A stretch of DNA of 64,000 bases from Brevundimonas naejangsanensis. GTDB lineage: Bacteria > Pseudomonadota > Alphaproteobacteria > Caulobacterales > Caulobacteraceae. Each line of letters opens with the position of its first letter. Within the stretch, counting starts at the first letter, position 1. The notes beneath the pieces were generated by a model that saw only the letters and a list, made by a program, of their open reading frames with translations, was not told the DNA's origin and searched no databases. The stretch is from NCBI RefSeq assembly GCF_000635915.2, contig NZ_CP015614.1, positions 1,967,501 to 2,031,500 of the forward strand. The letters run 5' to 3'. The position numbers and the translations under genes are program-made. Positions 17,294 through 26,119 of this stretch are shown here, piece after piece.

Positions 17294-17881
17294 ATGACCG
17301 ATCACGCCCCCACCCCGCCCGTCTCGCAGGAAGAAGCCGAAGCCGCCGTCCGCACCCTGATCCGCTGGGCCGGCGACAATCCCGCGCGCGAAGGCCTGAT
17401 CGAGACGCCCAAGCGCGTCGCCAAATCCTATCGCGAGCTGTTCCAGGGCTATGAGGTCGAACCGCGCGACTATCTGGAAAAGACCTTCGAAGAGGTCGGC
17501 GGCTATGACGAACTGATCGTCCTGAAGGACATCCGCTTCGTCAGCTTCTGCGAACACCACATGCTGCCGGTGGTGGGCAAGGCGCACGTGGGATATCTTC
17601 CGACCGACCGGGTCGTGGGCATCTCCAAGCTGGCGCGCGTGGTGCGCGGCTACGCCCGCCGTCTGCAGATCCAGGAAAAGATGACCTCCGAGATCGCCCA
17701 GGCCATCCAGGAAGTGTTGCGTCCGGTCGGCGTCGGCGTCGTCATCGAGGCCGAGCACAGCTGCATGACCATGCGCGGCGTAGACGTTCCAGGCGCCAGC
17801 CTGTCCACCAGCTGCCTGCTGGGCGCCGTCCGCGAAGACCCGCGCACGCGTGAGGAATTCCTGCGGCTGGTGCGGGGGTAG
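17294..17881 (+). CDS. folE: GTP cyclohydrolase I
   Basis: A 195-residue enzyme that converts GTP to dihydroneopterin triphosphate, the first step of tetrahydrofolate synthesis. Motifs include [20 protein letters not shown] (zinc-binding Cys and His), [20 protein letters not shown] and [12 protein letters not shown] (second zinc Cys). Length is normal. It is divergent from fliQ. Confidence 0.97.
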   Translation: MTDHAPTPPVSQEEAEAAVRTLIRWAGDNPAREGLIETPKRVAKSYRELFQGYEVEPRDYLEKTFEEVGGYDELIVLKDIRFVSFCEHHMLPVVGKAHVGYLPTDRVVGISKLARVVRGYARRLQIQEKMTSEIAQAIQEVLRPVGVGVVIEAEHSCMTMRGVDVPGASLSTSCLLGAVREDPRTREEFLRLVRG

Positions 17882-17889
17882 GATCATCT

Positions 17890-17945
17890 TCCTTCTCCCC
17901 TTGTGGGAGAAGGTGGCAGGCGAAGCCTGACGGATGAGGGGTGTA
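17890..17945 (+). repeat. REP-like palindromic element, left copy
   Basis: The element starts with a hairpin CCTTCTCCCC-TTGTGGG-AGAAGG, continues with a short variable hairpin (CAGGCGAAGCCTG), then GGATGAGGGGTGT. It lies 8 bp after folE. A second copy in opposite orientation follows at 18007-18059. Similar intergenic palindromes are common in alphaproteobacteria. Confidence 0.8.
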
Positions 17946-18006
17946 AGCGCGCCCGCCCCATCCGAAAGGCGCTTCACGCAGGCACGCGACAACCGACCGC
18001 AGCGCC

Positions 18007-18059
18007 GACACCCCTCATCCCGTCCTCACGGACCACCTTCTCCCACAAGGGGAGAAGGA
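18007..18059 (-). repeat. REP-like palindromic element, right copy (inverted)
   Basis: The reverse complement repeats the left copy over the first 27 bases and the distal GGATGAGGGGTGT, with a different variable middle (TCCGTGAGGAC). The two copies form a large inverted pair about 170 bp across that could fold as a cruciform between folE and the acyltransferase gene. Confidence 0.8.
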
Positions 18060-18113
18060 CATGGCGAGACGGCCTCTTTCCTGCATGGAACCCTCTGAAC
18101 AAGGGGGGTCGCC

Positions 18114-19259
18114 ATGTTGCAGGCCGTGTTTTCGTCCCGGAATGAGCCGCCGCCGATCGGGCGCGGGGGGTGGCTGGATGCGCTGCGCTTCATCGTGGCC
18201 GCCCTGATCATCCTGCATCACTTCCAGATGTCGGCGCCCGTGCCGCTGGCCGAAGGGCTGCATCCCGTGTTCGAGCGGGGCGGCTTTCTGCTGACCAACT
18301 TCTTCCTGATCGACAGCGGATATGTGCTGATGCGCGTCTATGGCCGCGCCGTCGGGTCGGGGCGGATGTCCAAGACGGACTTCTTCCTGAAGCGGGCGCT
18401 GAGGGTGTTTCCGGCGCACCTGATCGTCCTGGGCCTGCTGGTGGCGCTGGTGCTCGTCGCCACGGCTGCAGGGATGCCGCCCAACCATCCCGAGTGGTTC
18501 GCCTGGGACCAACTTCCCGCCCAGATCGCGCTGGTGCAGTCGTTCGGCGTGCCCGGCGGCATCGGCTGGAACGCGCCGACGTGGTCGATCTCGGCGCTGC
18601 TGGGCTGCTACGTCGCCTTTCCCTTCGTGCTGCGCGGCCTCAGCCGGATCGGGCCGTGGACGGCGCTGATTCTGGTCGTCGTCGGCTATCTGGCCGCCAA
18701 TGAGCTGAGCTGGGCGATCCTGAAATATCCCGTCTATCAGATGCCGCTGAACCTGGGCATCTGGCGCGCCCTGCCCCTGTTCATCCTCGGCATGGGTCTG
18801 GCCTGGTTCGCGCAAGGGGTATGGATCAACCCGCGCGTCGCCGGCTGGGCCGGCGTGCTGGCCGCCGTCGCCCTGGCGGGGGTCCAATATTTCGACAAAC
18901 ACGCCCTGATCTCGCTGGTCTTCATCAGCCTCATCATCCTGGCGGCGGGGGCCGTTCCTGGACGCAGGCCCTCAAAACTGGTCGAGCAGGCGGCGATGGT
19001 GTCCTTCTCCATGTTCATCTCGAACGAAGTGGTGCGCATCGCCTGGTTCGGCCTGGCCGACGCCGTGGCCGGCAAGCTGGCGCTAGGCGAAGCCTGGCGC
19101 TGGGGGCTGTGGGGTCTGGGCGTGCTGGCCGCCTTCGTCTTCGCCTTTGGCCTGCACTATCTGATCGACCAGCCGATCCAGAACCGCATCCGCGCCTGGC
19201 TGAAGGCGCGCGGCCGCAGCGCCGCCGTCAGCCAGCCGGTGGTGTCTCTGGAAGGCTAG
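18114..19259 (+). CDS. Acyltransferase 3 family membrane protein
   Basis: A 381-residue protein with about ten hydrophobic segments. The N terminus GGWLDALRFIVAALIILHHF carries the family histidine (normally within R-x-x-A...H), and FLKRALRVFPAHLIVL is the usual arginine-rich loop after helix 3. Relatives O-acylate surface sugars (OafA/YrhL type). The acceptor here is unknown, and no polysaccharide genes lie next to it. Start ATG 18114 follows AAGGGGGG. Confidence 0.85.
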   Translation: MLQAVFSSRNEPPPIGRGGWLDALRFIVAALIILHHFQMSAPVPLAEGLHPVFERGGFLLTNFFLIDSGYVLMRVYGRAVGSGRMSKTDFFLKRALRVFPAHLIVLGLLVALVLVATAAGMPPNHPEWFAWDQLPAQIALVQSFGVPGGIGWNAPTWSISALLGCYVAFPFVLRGLSRIGPWTALILVVVGYLAANELSWAILKYPVYQMPLNLGIWRALPLFILGMGLAWFAQGVWINPRVAGWAGVLAAVALAGVQYFDKHALISLVFISLIILAAGAVPGRRPSKLVEQAAMVSFSMFISNEVVRIAWFGLADAVAGKLALGEAWRWGLWGLGVLAAFVFAFGLHYLIDQPIQNRIRAWLKARGRSAAVSQPVVSLEG

Positions 19260-19261
19260 GC

Positions 19262-19645
19262 TCAGCCTGCGCCGGCGCCGCCGACCAGATGCAGCACATT
19301 GCCGTCCGGGTCCTTGAACCACGCCAGGCGCAGGGACCCGCACACATGGATGTCGCCGTCGTGCTCCATGCCGTCATAGCGTTCAAACGCCACGCCCTTG
19401 GCCTTCAGAGCGGCGACGATGTCGTCCAGCTCGACCCCGACATCCCAGGATACGGCGTTGGCCTGGTTCGTTCCGGCGAAGTCGGACTTGTAGACGATCA
19501 GCCAGGTGCCGCCGGTGCGGTAGCCCAGCATCCCTTCCATCCCGCTATCAGCCAGGTTCAGCTCCAGCACGTCTGAATAGAAGGCGCGGGCGCAATCCAG
19601 ATCCTTGACCGCCACGATGGCCGAGGAGTTCTTGTCCTTGAGCAT
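19262..19645 (-). CDS. VOC (glyoxalase/bleomycin-resistance) superfamily protein
   Basis: A 127-residue single-module VOC protein: SSAIVAVKDLDCARAFYSDVL at the N terminus and LAWFKDPDGNVLHLVG at the C terminus are the classic beta-alpha-beta signatures. Substrate unknown. The ATG at 19645 has AGGAAGACCC ahead of it; an upstream in-frame codon at 19702 is not preferred. It is convergent with the acyltransferase gene. Confidence 0.85.
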   Translation of the reverse strand: MLKDKNSSAIVAVKDLDCARAFYSDVLELNLADSGMEGMLGYRTGGTWLIVYKSDFAGTNQANAVSWDVGVELDDIVAALKAKGVAFERYDGMEHDGDIHVCGSLRLAWFKDPDGNVLHLVGGAGAG

Positions 19646-19727
19646 GGGTCTTCCTTTCACTGTCGGGAAAGAAAGCGTGCGGGGCGCTGGTTCGATCCGC
19701 ACTCGTCAGGAAATGGAGAAGCCGACG

Positions 19728-20051
19728 CTAGATCGGCATCCTCATGATCTCCTGATAGGCCGAGATGACCTGGTCGCGGACGGCCATCACTGTCTCCAGC
19801 GAGGCCTCGGCCGACGAGATGGCCGTGACGACGTCGATCAGATTGCCCTGGCCCTGAACCGACTGGGCCATCTGGGCCTCGGCGACGCGGGTGGCCTGCG
19901 TCGTCTGCGTCATGACGTTCTGCAACAGGTCGGCGAAGCCGCCGGCCGCGTTCGGACCGGCGCTCGCGGCGGCGTTGGCCGAGGTCGTGACGCTGACGCC
20001 GCCTCCGCCCTGAACGGCGGCGTAGGCGCGGGCGGCCATGATGGGGTTCAT
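19728..20051 (-). CDS. fliE: Flagellar hook-basal body protein FliE
   Basis: A 107-residue protein that joins the MS ring to the rod. It has the typical C-terminal block [36 protein letters not shown] (seen in parts) and a disordered N terminus. Third gene of flgB-flgC-fliE on the minus strand. Confidence 0.94.
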   Translation of the reverse strand: MNPIMAARAYAAVQGGGGVSVTTSANAAASAGPNAAGGFADLLQNVMTQTTQATRVAEAQMAQSVQGQGNLIDVVTAISSAEASLETVMAVRDQVISAYQEIMRMPI

Positions 20052-20062
20052 GCCTTAGCCCC

Positions 20063-20497
20063 TTACTTCTTGATGATGTCGAGGGTGCGCGAATCCATGT
20101 TCCGCGCCGTCTCGATGACGTTCAGGTTGGCCTCATAGGCGCGCTGCGCCTCGCGCATGTCCATCGCCTCGATCAGGGTGTCGACGTTGGGCCGCATGAC
20201 ATAGCCTTCGGCGTCCGCCGCCGGGTGCGACGGGTCGTAGTCCTTGCGGAAGTCGCTCTGATCCGGCCGCACCTCGGCCAGGGCGACGCCAGTCGCGCCG
20301 TCCACGTCGCGTGCCTGAAACACCGGCATCTGGCGGCGATACGGCTGGCCGCCCGCGACAGTGGCGGTGGACTGTGCGTTGGCGATGTTCTCGGCGATGA
20401 TCCGCATCCGCGACTGCTGCGCCTTCAGCGCGCTGGAGGCGACCGCCATGGCGGTGTTGCGGGGACTTACCGGGCGGTTGTTGATCGGGTCAGGCAT
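20063..20497 (-). CDS. flgC: Flagellar basal-body rod protein FlgC
   Basis: A 144-residue proximal rod subunit. The N-terminal motif ALKAQQSRMRIIAENIANAQST and the C-terminal MDMREAQRAYEANLNVIETARN are characteristic of FlgC. It sits 13 bp after flgB and 11 bp before fliE. Confidence 0.96.
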   Translation of the reverse strand: MPDPINNRPVSPRNTAMAVASSALKAQQSRMRIIAENIANAQSTATVAGGQPYRRQMPVFQARDVDGATGVALAEVRPDQSDFRKDYDPSHPAADAEGYVMRPNVDTLIEAMDMREAQRAYEANLNVIETARNMDSRTLDIIKK

Positions 20498-20510
20498 GTT
20501 TCATTTCCCC

Positions 20511-20915
20511 TCAGGCGGCCGGCTTCTTGGCCGCCAGGCGGATCATCTGCATGGACTTCTGGTAGAAGCCGATGGCGGCGTCATAGGCCATGCGGCTCTC
20601 GGCCATCTTGAGCATCTGCTCTTCGACCACGACCGAGTTGCCGTCCAGGGTGGTCTCGGAATCCGGCGACGCCATCCCCTCGAACTGCGGCGCCCGCGCC
20701 GGCGGGGACACATGCTGGGCGTTGGTGGCGACCATCCGAAGCCCTGCGTTCTTGCGCACCGCGGCGGCGAAGTCGGCTGGCGTCTTCAGGTCGCGCGCGA
20801 CATAGCCGGCGGTGTCGGAGTTGGCGACGTTCTCGGCGATCACCCGCTGACGGTCGTCCAGCCAGGCCAGACGGCCCTTGATCTGATTCAGCAGCGGCAG
20901 GTCGGTGACGGACAT
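20511..20915 (-). CDS. flgB: Flagellar basal-body rod protein FlgB
   Basis: A 134-residue rod subunit with QRVIAENVANSDTAGYVARDL near the N terminus. The ATG at 20915 (MSVTDLPLLNQIKGRLAWLD) gives the usual length; the frame is open to 20960. First gene of the flgB-flgC-fliE operon, with a CtrA-like box 65 bp upstream. Confidence 0.95.
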   Translation of the reverse strand: MSVTDLPLLNQIKGRLAWLDDRQRVIAENVANSDTAGYVARDLKTPADFAAAVRKNAGLRMVATNAQHVSPPARAPQFEGMASPDSETTLDGNSVVVEEQMLKMAESRMAYDAAIGFYQKSMQMIRLAAKKPAA

Positions 20916-20977
20916 GCGAATCCCTCGGACGAACGGATCGGCAGATTTTGCCGCCTGCATGGTTAATATCCCGTATC

Positions 20978-20996
20978 CCTAAACGCGCCGTTAACC
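20978..20996 (-). promoter_or_regulatory. CtrA-like box upstream of flgB
   Basis: On the minus strand it reads GGTTAACGGCGCGTTTAGG, that is TTAA-N7-TTTA, one mismatch from TTAA-N7-TTAA. Its distance to the flgB start (65 bp) equals the distance of the other box to fliQ (66 bp). A further TTAA at 20963-20966 may add a half-site. Confidence 0.62.
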
Positions 20997-21068
20997 ACGT
21001 CCGTTGAAACATGGCCCGAAGCGTGGCGGCCGAACGCCGGATCGTCGCGCGTCTGGGGCTGCATCCGC

Positions 21069-21347
21069 ATGAACTTCCTTGATCTGTTCCGGGCGATCTT
21101 CGGCCTGGCCATCACCCTGGGCATCATCGGCCTGGCCGCATGGGCGGCGCGTCGTTATGCGCCGGAGATTCTGGCGCGCTTTCAGGGCCAGCAGGGACAG
21201 GTGCGGCGGATGAAGGTCGTCGAGACTCTGGTGCTGGACCCGTCGCGCCGTCTGGTCCTGATCCGCGTCGATGACGAAGAACGGCTAATCCTGCTGGGCG
21301 AGGGCCGCGAACTGATCGAGCCGCGCCAACCGGGAGGCGTGAAGTGA
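21069..21347 (+). CDS. fliO: Flagellar biosynthetic protein FliO
   Basis: A 92-residue protein with one N-terminal membrane helix (LFRAIFGLAITLGIIGLAAW) and a small beta-rich cytoplasmic domain containing VVETLVLDPSRRLVLIRVDD, typical of FliO. It helps assemble the FliP ring. It overlaps fliP by 4 bp (GTGAAGTGA region). It is divergent from flgB. Confidence 0.9.
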   Translation: MNFLDLFRAIFGLAITLGIIGLAAWAARRYAPEILARFQGQQGQVRRMKVVETLVLDPSRRLVLIRVDDEERLILLGEGRELIEPRQPGGVK

Positions 21348-22159
21348 AACGCCCCGCAGTTTTCGCCATGCCGACCCGCGCCGAACTCAAACGCGCGGCC
21401 CTGCTGTCGCTGATCACCACCGCCCTGTGCCTGATCTGGCCGCTGGGCGCCCTGGCGCAGGAGGCGGCGCAGAGCGGATCGGCCATCAACATCGACCTGG
21501 GGACCGGCGCCGGCCTGACGCAGCGCGTGGTGCAACTGGTGGGGCTGATGACGGTGCTGTCGCTGGCGCCGTCCATCGTCATCATGACCACCAGCTTCGT
21601 GCGGATCGTCGTGGTGCTGTCGCTTCTGCGCACGGCGCTGGGGATGCAGCAGTCGCCGCCGAACGCCGTCCTGGTGTCCCTGGCCCTGTTCCTGAGCGCC
21701 ATCGTCATGGCTCCGACCTGGCAGGACGCCTATGATTCGGGGGTCCGTCCGCTGATGGATCAGCAGATGGAACTGCCTCAGGCCTTCGATGCGGCGTCCG
21801 AACCGGTAAAAACCTTTATGCTGGCTCAGGTGAAGCCGGACGACCTGGCCCTGTTCACTCGACTGTCGGGCGTCACGGCCACCGCGAACATGCAGGACCT
21901 GCCCCTGAGAGTGGTCACCCCGGCCTTCATGATCAGCGAGCTGAAGACCGCCTTCACCATCGGATTTCTTCTTTTTGTTCCGTTCCTTGTGATCGATCTG
22001 GTGGTCGCCAGCGTGCTGATGTCGATGGGCATGATGATGCTGCCGCCGGTGGTGGTCAGCCTGCCCTTCAAACTGATCTTCTTCGTGCTGGTGGACGGGT
22101 GGAGACTGGTCGCGGGCAGCCTCGTCGAGAGCTTCCAGAGAGCCTCCGGCGCAGGATAA
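21344..22159 (+). CDS. fliP: Flagellar biosynthetic protein FliP
   Basis: A 271-residue export-gate subunit. Signature blocks are MTTSFVRIVVVLSLLRTALGMQQSPPN and LKTAFTIGFLLFVPFLVIDLVV (seen in parts), plus SMGMMMLPP. The N terminus is about 20 residues longer than many FliP proteins and carries a cleavable signal-like segment (ALCLIWPLGALAQ). The GTG start at 21344 overlaps fliO; an in-frame ATG follows at 21368. Confidence 0.96.
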   Translation: MKRPAVFAMPTRAELKRAALLSLITTALCLIWPLGALAQEAAQSGSAINIDLGTGAGLTQRVVQLVGLMTVLSLAPSIVIMTTSFVRIVVVLSLLRTALGMQQSPPNAVLVSLALFLSAIVMAPTWQDAYDSGVRPLMDQQMELPQAFDAASEPVKTFMLAQVKPDDLALFTRLSGVTATANMQDLPLRVVTPAFMISELKTAFTIGFLLFVPFLVIDLVVASVLMSMGMMMLPPVVVSLPFKLIFFVLVDGWRLVAGSLVESFQRASGAG

Positions 22160-22281
22160 ATCCCCAGCCTGCAAGGCCTTCTGGGCGATGCGGGCTTGCC
22201 AAGTTCACAAAAACCGTCGTTGATCCCCCGGTCCTCGCTCGGCGCTTCCTTCCGGGCGACCACCATTGGGAAAATACCCTC

Positions 22282-22560
22282 ATGACCACTCAAGCTGAAC
22301 TGATCGCCGCTGTCGCCAAAGACGCGGGCGTGTCGCAAGCTGACGCCGGCAAGGTTCTGGCCGCCATTGTCGAGAACATCCACAAGGCTCTGAAGTCGGG
22401 CGACGACGTCCGTATCTCCAACCTGGGCGTGTTCGACACGGCTGAGCGCGCCGAGCGCGAAGGCCGCAACCCGGCCACGGGCGCGACGATCAAGATCCCG
22501 GCCTCGAAGGCCGTGCGCTTCCGCGTGTCCAAGCCGCTGAAGGACGCCGTCAACGGCTAA
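22282..22560 (+). CDS. hup: HU-family DNA-binding protein
   Basis: A 92-residue nucleoid protein. It begins MTTQAELIAAVAKDAGVSQ, and GRNPATGATIKIPASKAVRF is the DNA-embracing arm with the conserved Arg-Asn-Pro. The reading frame is open to 22099, but the ATG at 22282 gives the family length. Strong bidirectional terminator downstream. Confidence 0.96.
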   Translation: MTTQAELIAAVAKDAGVSQADAGKVLAAIVENIHKALKSGDDVRISNLGVFDTAERAEREGRNPATGATIKIPASKAVRFRVSKPLKDAVNG

Positions 22561-22600
22561 GCCTTTACGGCGCGTTCGTCCTGCTCGTCAGGATTGATGC

Positions 22601-22636
22601 AAAAAACCCCTCTCCCGCCGGGAGGGGGGTTTTTTT
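22601..22636. terminator. Bidirectional Rho-independent terminator
   Basis: AAAAACCCC-TCTCCCGCCGGGAGG-GGGGTTTTTT forms a stable hairpin with an A-tract on one side and a T-tract on the other. It separates the HU gene from the convergent TPR protein gene and overlaps the stop of the latter. Confidence 0.9.
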
Positions 22637-25463
22637 ATTGGCCCGCGCCCGTCTTCGCCCGGAACTCGGCCTTGGTCTGGGCGATCCAGCCGGCATAGGC
22701 GTCGGCCCCGGCGCTGAGGGCGGCGAAGTCCTGGGGTCGGCCCGAGTCGCCGCCGTCCAGCCCCGCCAGCGCTACCCGGATCGCGCCCGGCGAGCGCGCG
22801 CCCTCGGCGAAGGCGGCGTAGTTCTTGGACAAACGGGAGAGCGCCCCCGCGTCCCGCGCCAGCGAATATCCCGCGCCCGCACGGATCAGGCGCGTCTCCT
22901 CGACCTCGCTGAGCGGCGCGGCGGTCTCCTTCCATCGGTCGCCCAGGCGCTGCTCATAGAGGGCGGCGGCCGCCCCCCACTGCTGCTGCTTCCACAGGAT
23001 GTCGGCGCGCACGTCGCGCGCGGCGGGCGAGGCGTCCTTGCCCAGCACCTCCAGCGCGTGGTCATAGCGCCCCAGTTCCATCAGGGCGCGAGCCTCCAGC
23101 GCGCGGCGCTCGATGTTCATGGCGGTCGGCAGCAGGGTCGTGCGCGACGACCACAGGGCCTGCAGCGCCTCTTCCGGCTGGCGGTTCATCAGATAGACGG
23201 CGGCCAGATTGGTCGAGACCTGAGCCTTGGCCACCCCGTCCAGCCGGTTCTCGGCCTGATACTTCAGCAGCTCCGCCGCCTGATCCAGCAGGTCGACGTC
23301 GATCAGGCGCCGCGCCAGCCGGCGCACCATTTCGTCGCCGTCGGCGCCGACGGGCGTCAGTTCTCGGAAGTCGAAGAACAGGGCCAGCGCCTGCACCGGC
23401 TGCAGACCGTCCGCCGCGCCTTCCAGGAACAAGGCGCGGAAGGCGTTGTCGAGATCAGCCTGAAGCCGGTCGCCGCCCGGCAGGGTGACGATCTTCGGCC
23501 CCGCCGTCTTCAGCGTGGTCAGAGCCTCGCGATAGCGGCCCTGCGAGAGATAAAGCTCGCCCAGAGTGCGGATCACCGCCAGCTCGGTCGCATCTCCGCG
23601 CCAGCGCCATTTCAGCGCCTCCAGCTGGGCGGCGGCGGCGTCCGCCTTCAGCGTCCCCTTGGCCATCTCCAGCTTGATGACGCCCAGGCGCGCGGGCGTG
23701 GCGACGCCGTCCAGCGGGGCGCGCGCCACCGCCTTGTACACCGCCAGAGCCCGGTCGGGCTTCTCGTCCAGTTCGAACAGGCGCGCCTGCACCAGGCGGG
23801 CGGTCAGTTGACCGGGGGCCGAGACGTTCGGCTGGCTGAAGACATAGGCCAGCAATTCGCGCGCGGCGTCGGCGTCGCCGGTCTCGACCGCCGCCATCGC
23901 ATGGGCGGCGCCGAAGCGCGCGCGCCATTCGGGAGCGAAGCCGTCGACCACCCCTGCGCCGGCCGCGAACAGCCGCCGCGCATTGGTCCAGTCGCCCTGC
24001 TGGGCCGCGATATAGCCCTGCCACACCTTGGTCGAGGGATCGCCCGCCAGGGCGCCGGACGAGAAGTCGGCCTCCGCCTCGTTAAACCGGCCGATGGAGG
24101 CGCGGGCGGCGCCGCGCAGGCCGCGCACCTCGGCCACGCCCTGCATGGCGGGCGTCTGTTTGATCAGGGCGTTCAGCACCCCGACCGCTTCGAACCCCAG
24201 ACCATGCCCGACCAGGAAGCGGGCATAGGCCAGCCGCGCCTCGATCGGGGCGCGCGGGTCTTCGACGGCGCGGCCGCTTTCGCGTTCGGCGGCGTCCTGC
24301 AGCGCGCGGTGGCGGGCGATGAAGCCCCCCTCGCCCGCATCGGCGGACCAGTCGGCCGGGATCAGCGCCGGACGAGACGCCGCGCGCGGCGCGTCGGCGC
24401 CTTCAGCCGCCCGTTCCAGCCCGGCGGTCGGCGAGGACAGCGTCAGGCCGCGCGGCCTTGTCACCGTCACCAGATCGCCGTCGGCGGTGACGCTCAGATC
24501 GTCGGTCGGGGTCTCGACCGCCAGGCCGTGGGCGGTCGGGAGGAAGCCGGCGTCCACCGTACGCCGTCCGGTCTTCAGCCCCTTGCCCGGGGCCAGGGCG
24601 GTGACGGCGGCGAAGCGGTCGCCGATCATCGGGTCGGTCAGCCAGACGGTGCGGGTCGCCCCGGCCATGCGGGCGGTCAGCGACGCCTTGACCGCGTCGT
24701 CGCGCTCGATGTCCACGCCGCTGGGCGCAGGGGCGGTTCCGCCGATGGTCACGACCCAGGTCGAGCCCTCGGCGCGGGCGGCCACGGCCTGACCCGGCTC
24801 GACCGGAATGCGCACGGCGGTGAAGTCAGGCCCGGCGGCCCAGCGGGCGCCGTTCAGGCCCTCGCCCTTCATCTGCATGCGGGCGGCGTGGTCGAACACG
24901 GCCCAGACCGCCTCGCCGCGCCGGAAGACGGCGGCGCCGACCGGCCCGTTCCAGGCGAAACGCATCACCGTCTGCTGGCCTTTGACCTCGGCCGCCACCG
25001 GCACCGCCCCGCCGATCGGCACCGGCGAGCGGCGCAGACCGTCGCCGTCCTTGGCCGGCGCATAGAGGTTCAGCCAGACGGCGCCGTCCGCGGACCCGCT
25101 GGTCGCGCCCGCCCCCTCGGCCAGGATCAGGACCAGTTCGGTCGCGCCCTGGGCGGCGCGGGTCTCGATCTTCTCCAGCCCCTTGGGCGGATCGACGCGC
25201 AGGCGGCTGACGTCGGGAGCGGCGGTCGTGCCGATGCGGACCACGACCGTGCGGCCGTCCCGACGCACCCGTGCGCGCGCCCCGACGACCCCGGCGAACT
25301 CGATCCTGGTGAAGCCCGCATTGGCGCCGATGCGTATCTCGACTGGAGCGCCCGCCTGGGCCAGCGACGGCGCCGGAGCCAGAGGCGCGAAGACGACGAC
25401 GCCCGCCGCGGCGGCCGCCACGGTCGTCTGCAGAACGCGCTTCTTGGCGGGGGCCCCGGACAT
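22635..25463 (-). CDS. Large exported or membrane-anchored TPR protein
   Basis: A 942-residue protein. The N terminus (KKRVLQTTVAAAAAGVVVFAPLAPAPSLAQA, in parts) is a signal peptide or anchor ending at ALAQ-like SLAQA. Residues about 35-340 form a beta-rich region with repeated short strands, and about 380-940 are alpha-helical TPR-like repeats (for example GLGFEAVGVLNALIKQTP, QGRYREALTTLKTAGP, ELGRYDHALEVLGKD). No enzyme motif is visible. It lies next to fliP and HU but faces them, so a flagellar role is only suggested by location. Confidence 0.8.
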   Translation of the reverse strand: MSGAPAKKRVLQTTVAAAAAGVVVFAPLAPAPSLAQAGAPVEIRIGANAGFTRIEFAGVVGARARVRRDGRTVVVRIGTTAAPDVSRLRVDPPKGLEKIETRAAQGATELVLILAEGAGATSGSADGAVWLNLYAPAKDGDGLRRSPVPIGGAVPVAAEVKGQQTVMRFAWNGPVGAAVFRRGEAVWAVFDHAARMQMKGEGLNGARWAAGPDFTAVRIPVEPGQAVAARAEGSTWVVTIGGTAPAPSGVDIERDDAVKASLTARMAGATRTVWLTDPMIGDRFAAVTALAPGKGLKTGRRTVDAGFLPTAHGLAVETPTDDLSVTADGDLVTVTRPRGLTLSSPTAGLERAAEGADAPRAASRPALIPADWSADAGEGGFIARHRALQDAAERESGRAVEDPRAPIEARLAYARFLVGHGLGFEAVGVLNALIKQTPAMQGVAEVRGLRGAARASIGRFNEAEADFSSGALAGDPSTKVWQGYIAAQQGDWTNARRLFAAGAGVVDGFAPEWRARFGAAHAMAAVETGDADAARELLAYVFSQPNVSAPGQLTARLVQARLFELDEKPDRALAVYKAVARAPLDGVATPARLGVIKLEMAKGTLKADAAAAQLEALKWRWRGDATELAVIRTLGELYLSQGRYREALTTLKTAGPKIVTLPGGDRLQADLDNAFRALFLEGAADGLQPVQALALFFDFRELTPVGADGDEMVRRLARRLIDVDLLDQAAELLKYQAENRLDGVAKAQVSTNLAAVYLMNRQPEEALQALWSSRTTLLPTAMNIERRALEARALMELGRYDHALEVLGKDASPAARDVRADILWKQQQWGAAAALYEQRLGDRWKETAAPLSEVEETRLIRAGAGYSLARDAGALSRLSKNYAAFAEGARSPGAIRVALAGLDGGDSGRPQDFAALSAGADAYAGWIAQTKAEFRAKTGAGQ

Positions 25464-25610
25464 ATCGCGCGCATGCTCGCGCGAAGGGCTTTAATCGTCG
25501 TTAACGGGGCCTGACGCGAGGGTCTGTCGCGGATAGGACAAAACACCCGCTTGCTTCCCTGTGACGAACGGCCGACATCATGGACATCGTTCGCCGCAGG
25601 AACAGCTTTA

Positions 25611-26063
25611 GTGTCCGATCCCGTCTATCCTCCGATCAGCCCCGTGAAGACCGGCGTTCGCGCCCGCTGCCCCCGCTGCGGCCAGGGTCCCGTGTTCAAG
25701 GGCTATCTGAGCCTGCGCGAGTCTTGCCCCGAATGCGGGCTGGACTACAAGTTCGCCGATCCGGCGGACGGCCCGGCCTTCTTCGTCATGTGCGCCGTCG
25801 GCGTCGTCGGCATGATCGCCTTCATGATCTTCGAGTTCACCGTTCATCCGCCGGTCTGGGTCCACTTCCTGGTGACCTTCCCGGTGCTGGCGGCCATGTG
25901 CCTGTCGGTGCTGCGCCCCTTCAAGGGCTGGATGGTGTCCGAGCAGTATTTCCACAAGGCTGAGGAGGCGACCTTCGTCAGCGTCGGCAAACATGGCGAA
26001 GGCTATGGCTGGCGCGGCCAGGCCGAGCGCGCGGCCAAGGCTGCGGCCCGCGACAAGGACTGA
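25611..26063 (+). CDS. DUF983 family zinc-ribbon membrane protein
   Basis: A 150-residue protein. Two cysteine pairs (RCPRCGQGPVF and ESCPECGLDY) form a predicted zinc ribbon, followed by two membrane helices (FFVMCAVGVVGMIAFMIFEF and VHFLVTFPVLAAMC). That is the DUF983 arrangement; members often lie near cytochrome oxidase genes, but not here. I chose GTG at 25611, which has AGGAA 9 bp upstream, over the open frame from 25551. Function unknown. Confidence 0.83.
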   Translation: MSDPVYPPISPVKTGVRARCPRCGQGPVFKGYLSLRESCPECGLDYKFADPADGPAFFVMCAVGVVGMIAFMIFEFTVHPPVWVHFLVTFPVLAAMCLSVLRPFKGWMVSEQYFHKAEEATFVSVGKHGEGYGWRGQAERAAKAAARDKD

Positions 26064-26077
26064 TCCGACCGAGAATT

Positions 26078-26113
26078 TAAAAAGGACGCCAGCATCGCCG
26101 GCGTCCTTTTTTC
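26078..26113. terminator. Bidirectional terminator
   Basis: AAAAGGACGCC pairs with GGCGTCCTTTT and is flanked by A- and T-rich tails. It separates the DUF983 gene from the convergent TonB-dependent receptor gene. Confidence 0.88.
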
Positions 26114-26119
26114 ATGGCC

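Noticed and set aside
17881-18060. Repeat pair near folE as a CRISPR array
   Set aside because: There are only two copies in opposite orientation with palindromic cores. CRISPR arrays have direct repeats with regular unique spacers.
22638-25514. Long reading frame antisense to the TPR protein gene
   Set aside because: High GC content produces long antisense frames. This one is rich in Arg, Gly and His, has no domain, and mirrors the well-supported minus-strand gene.
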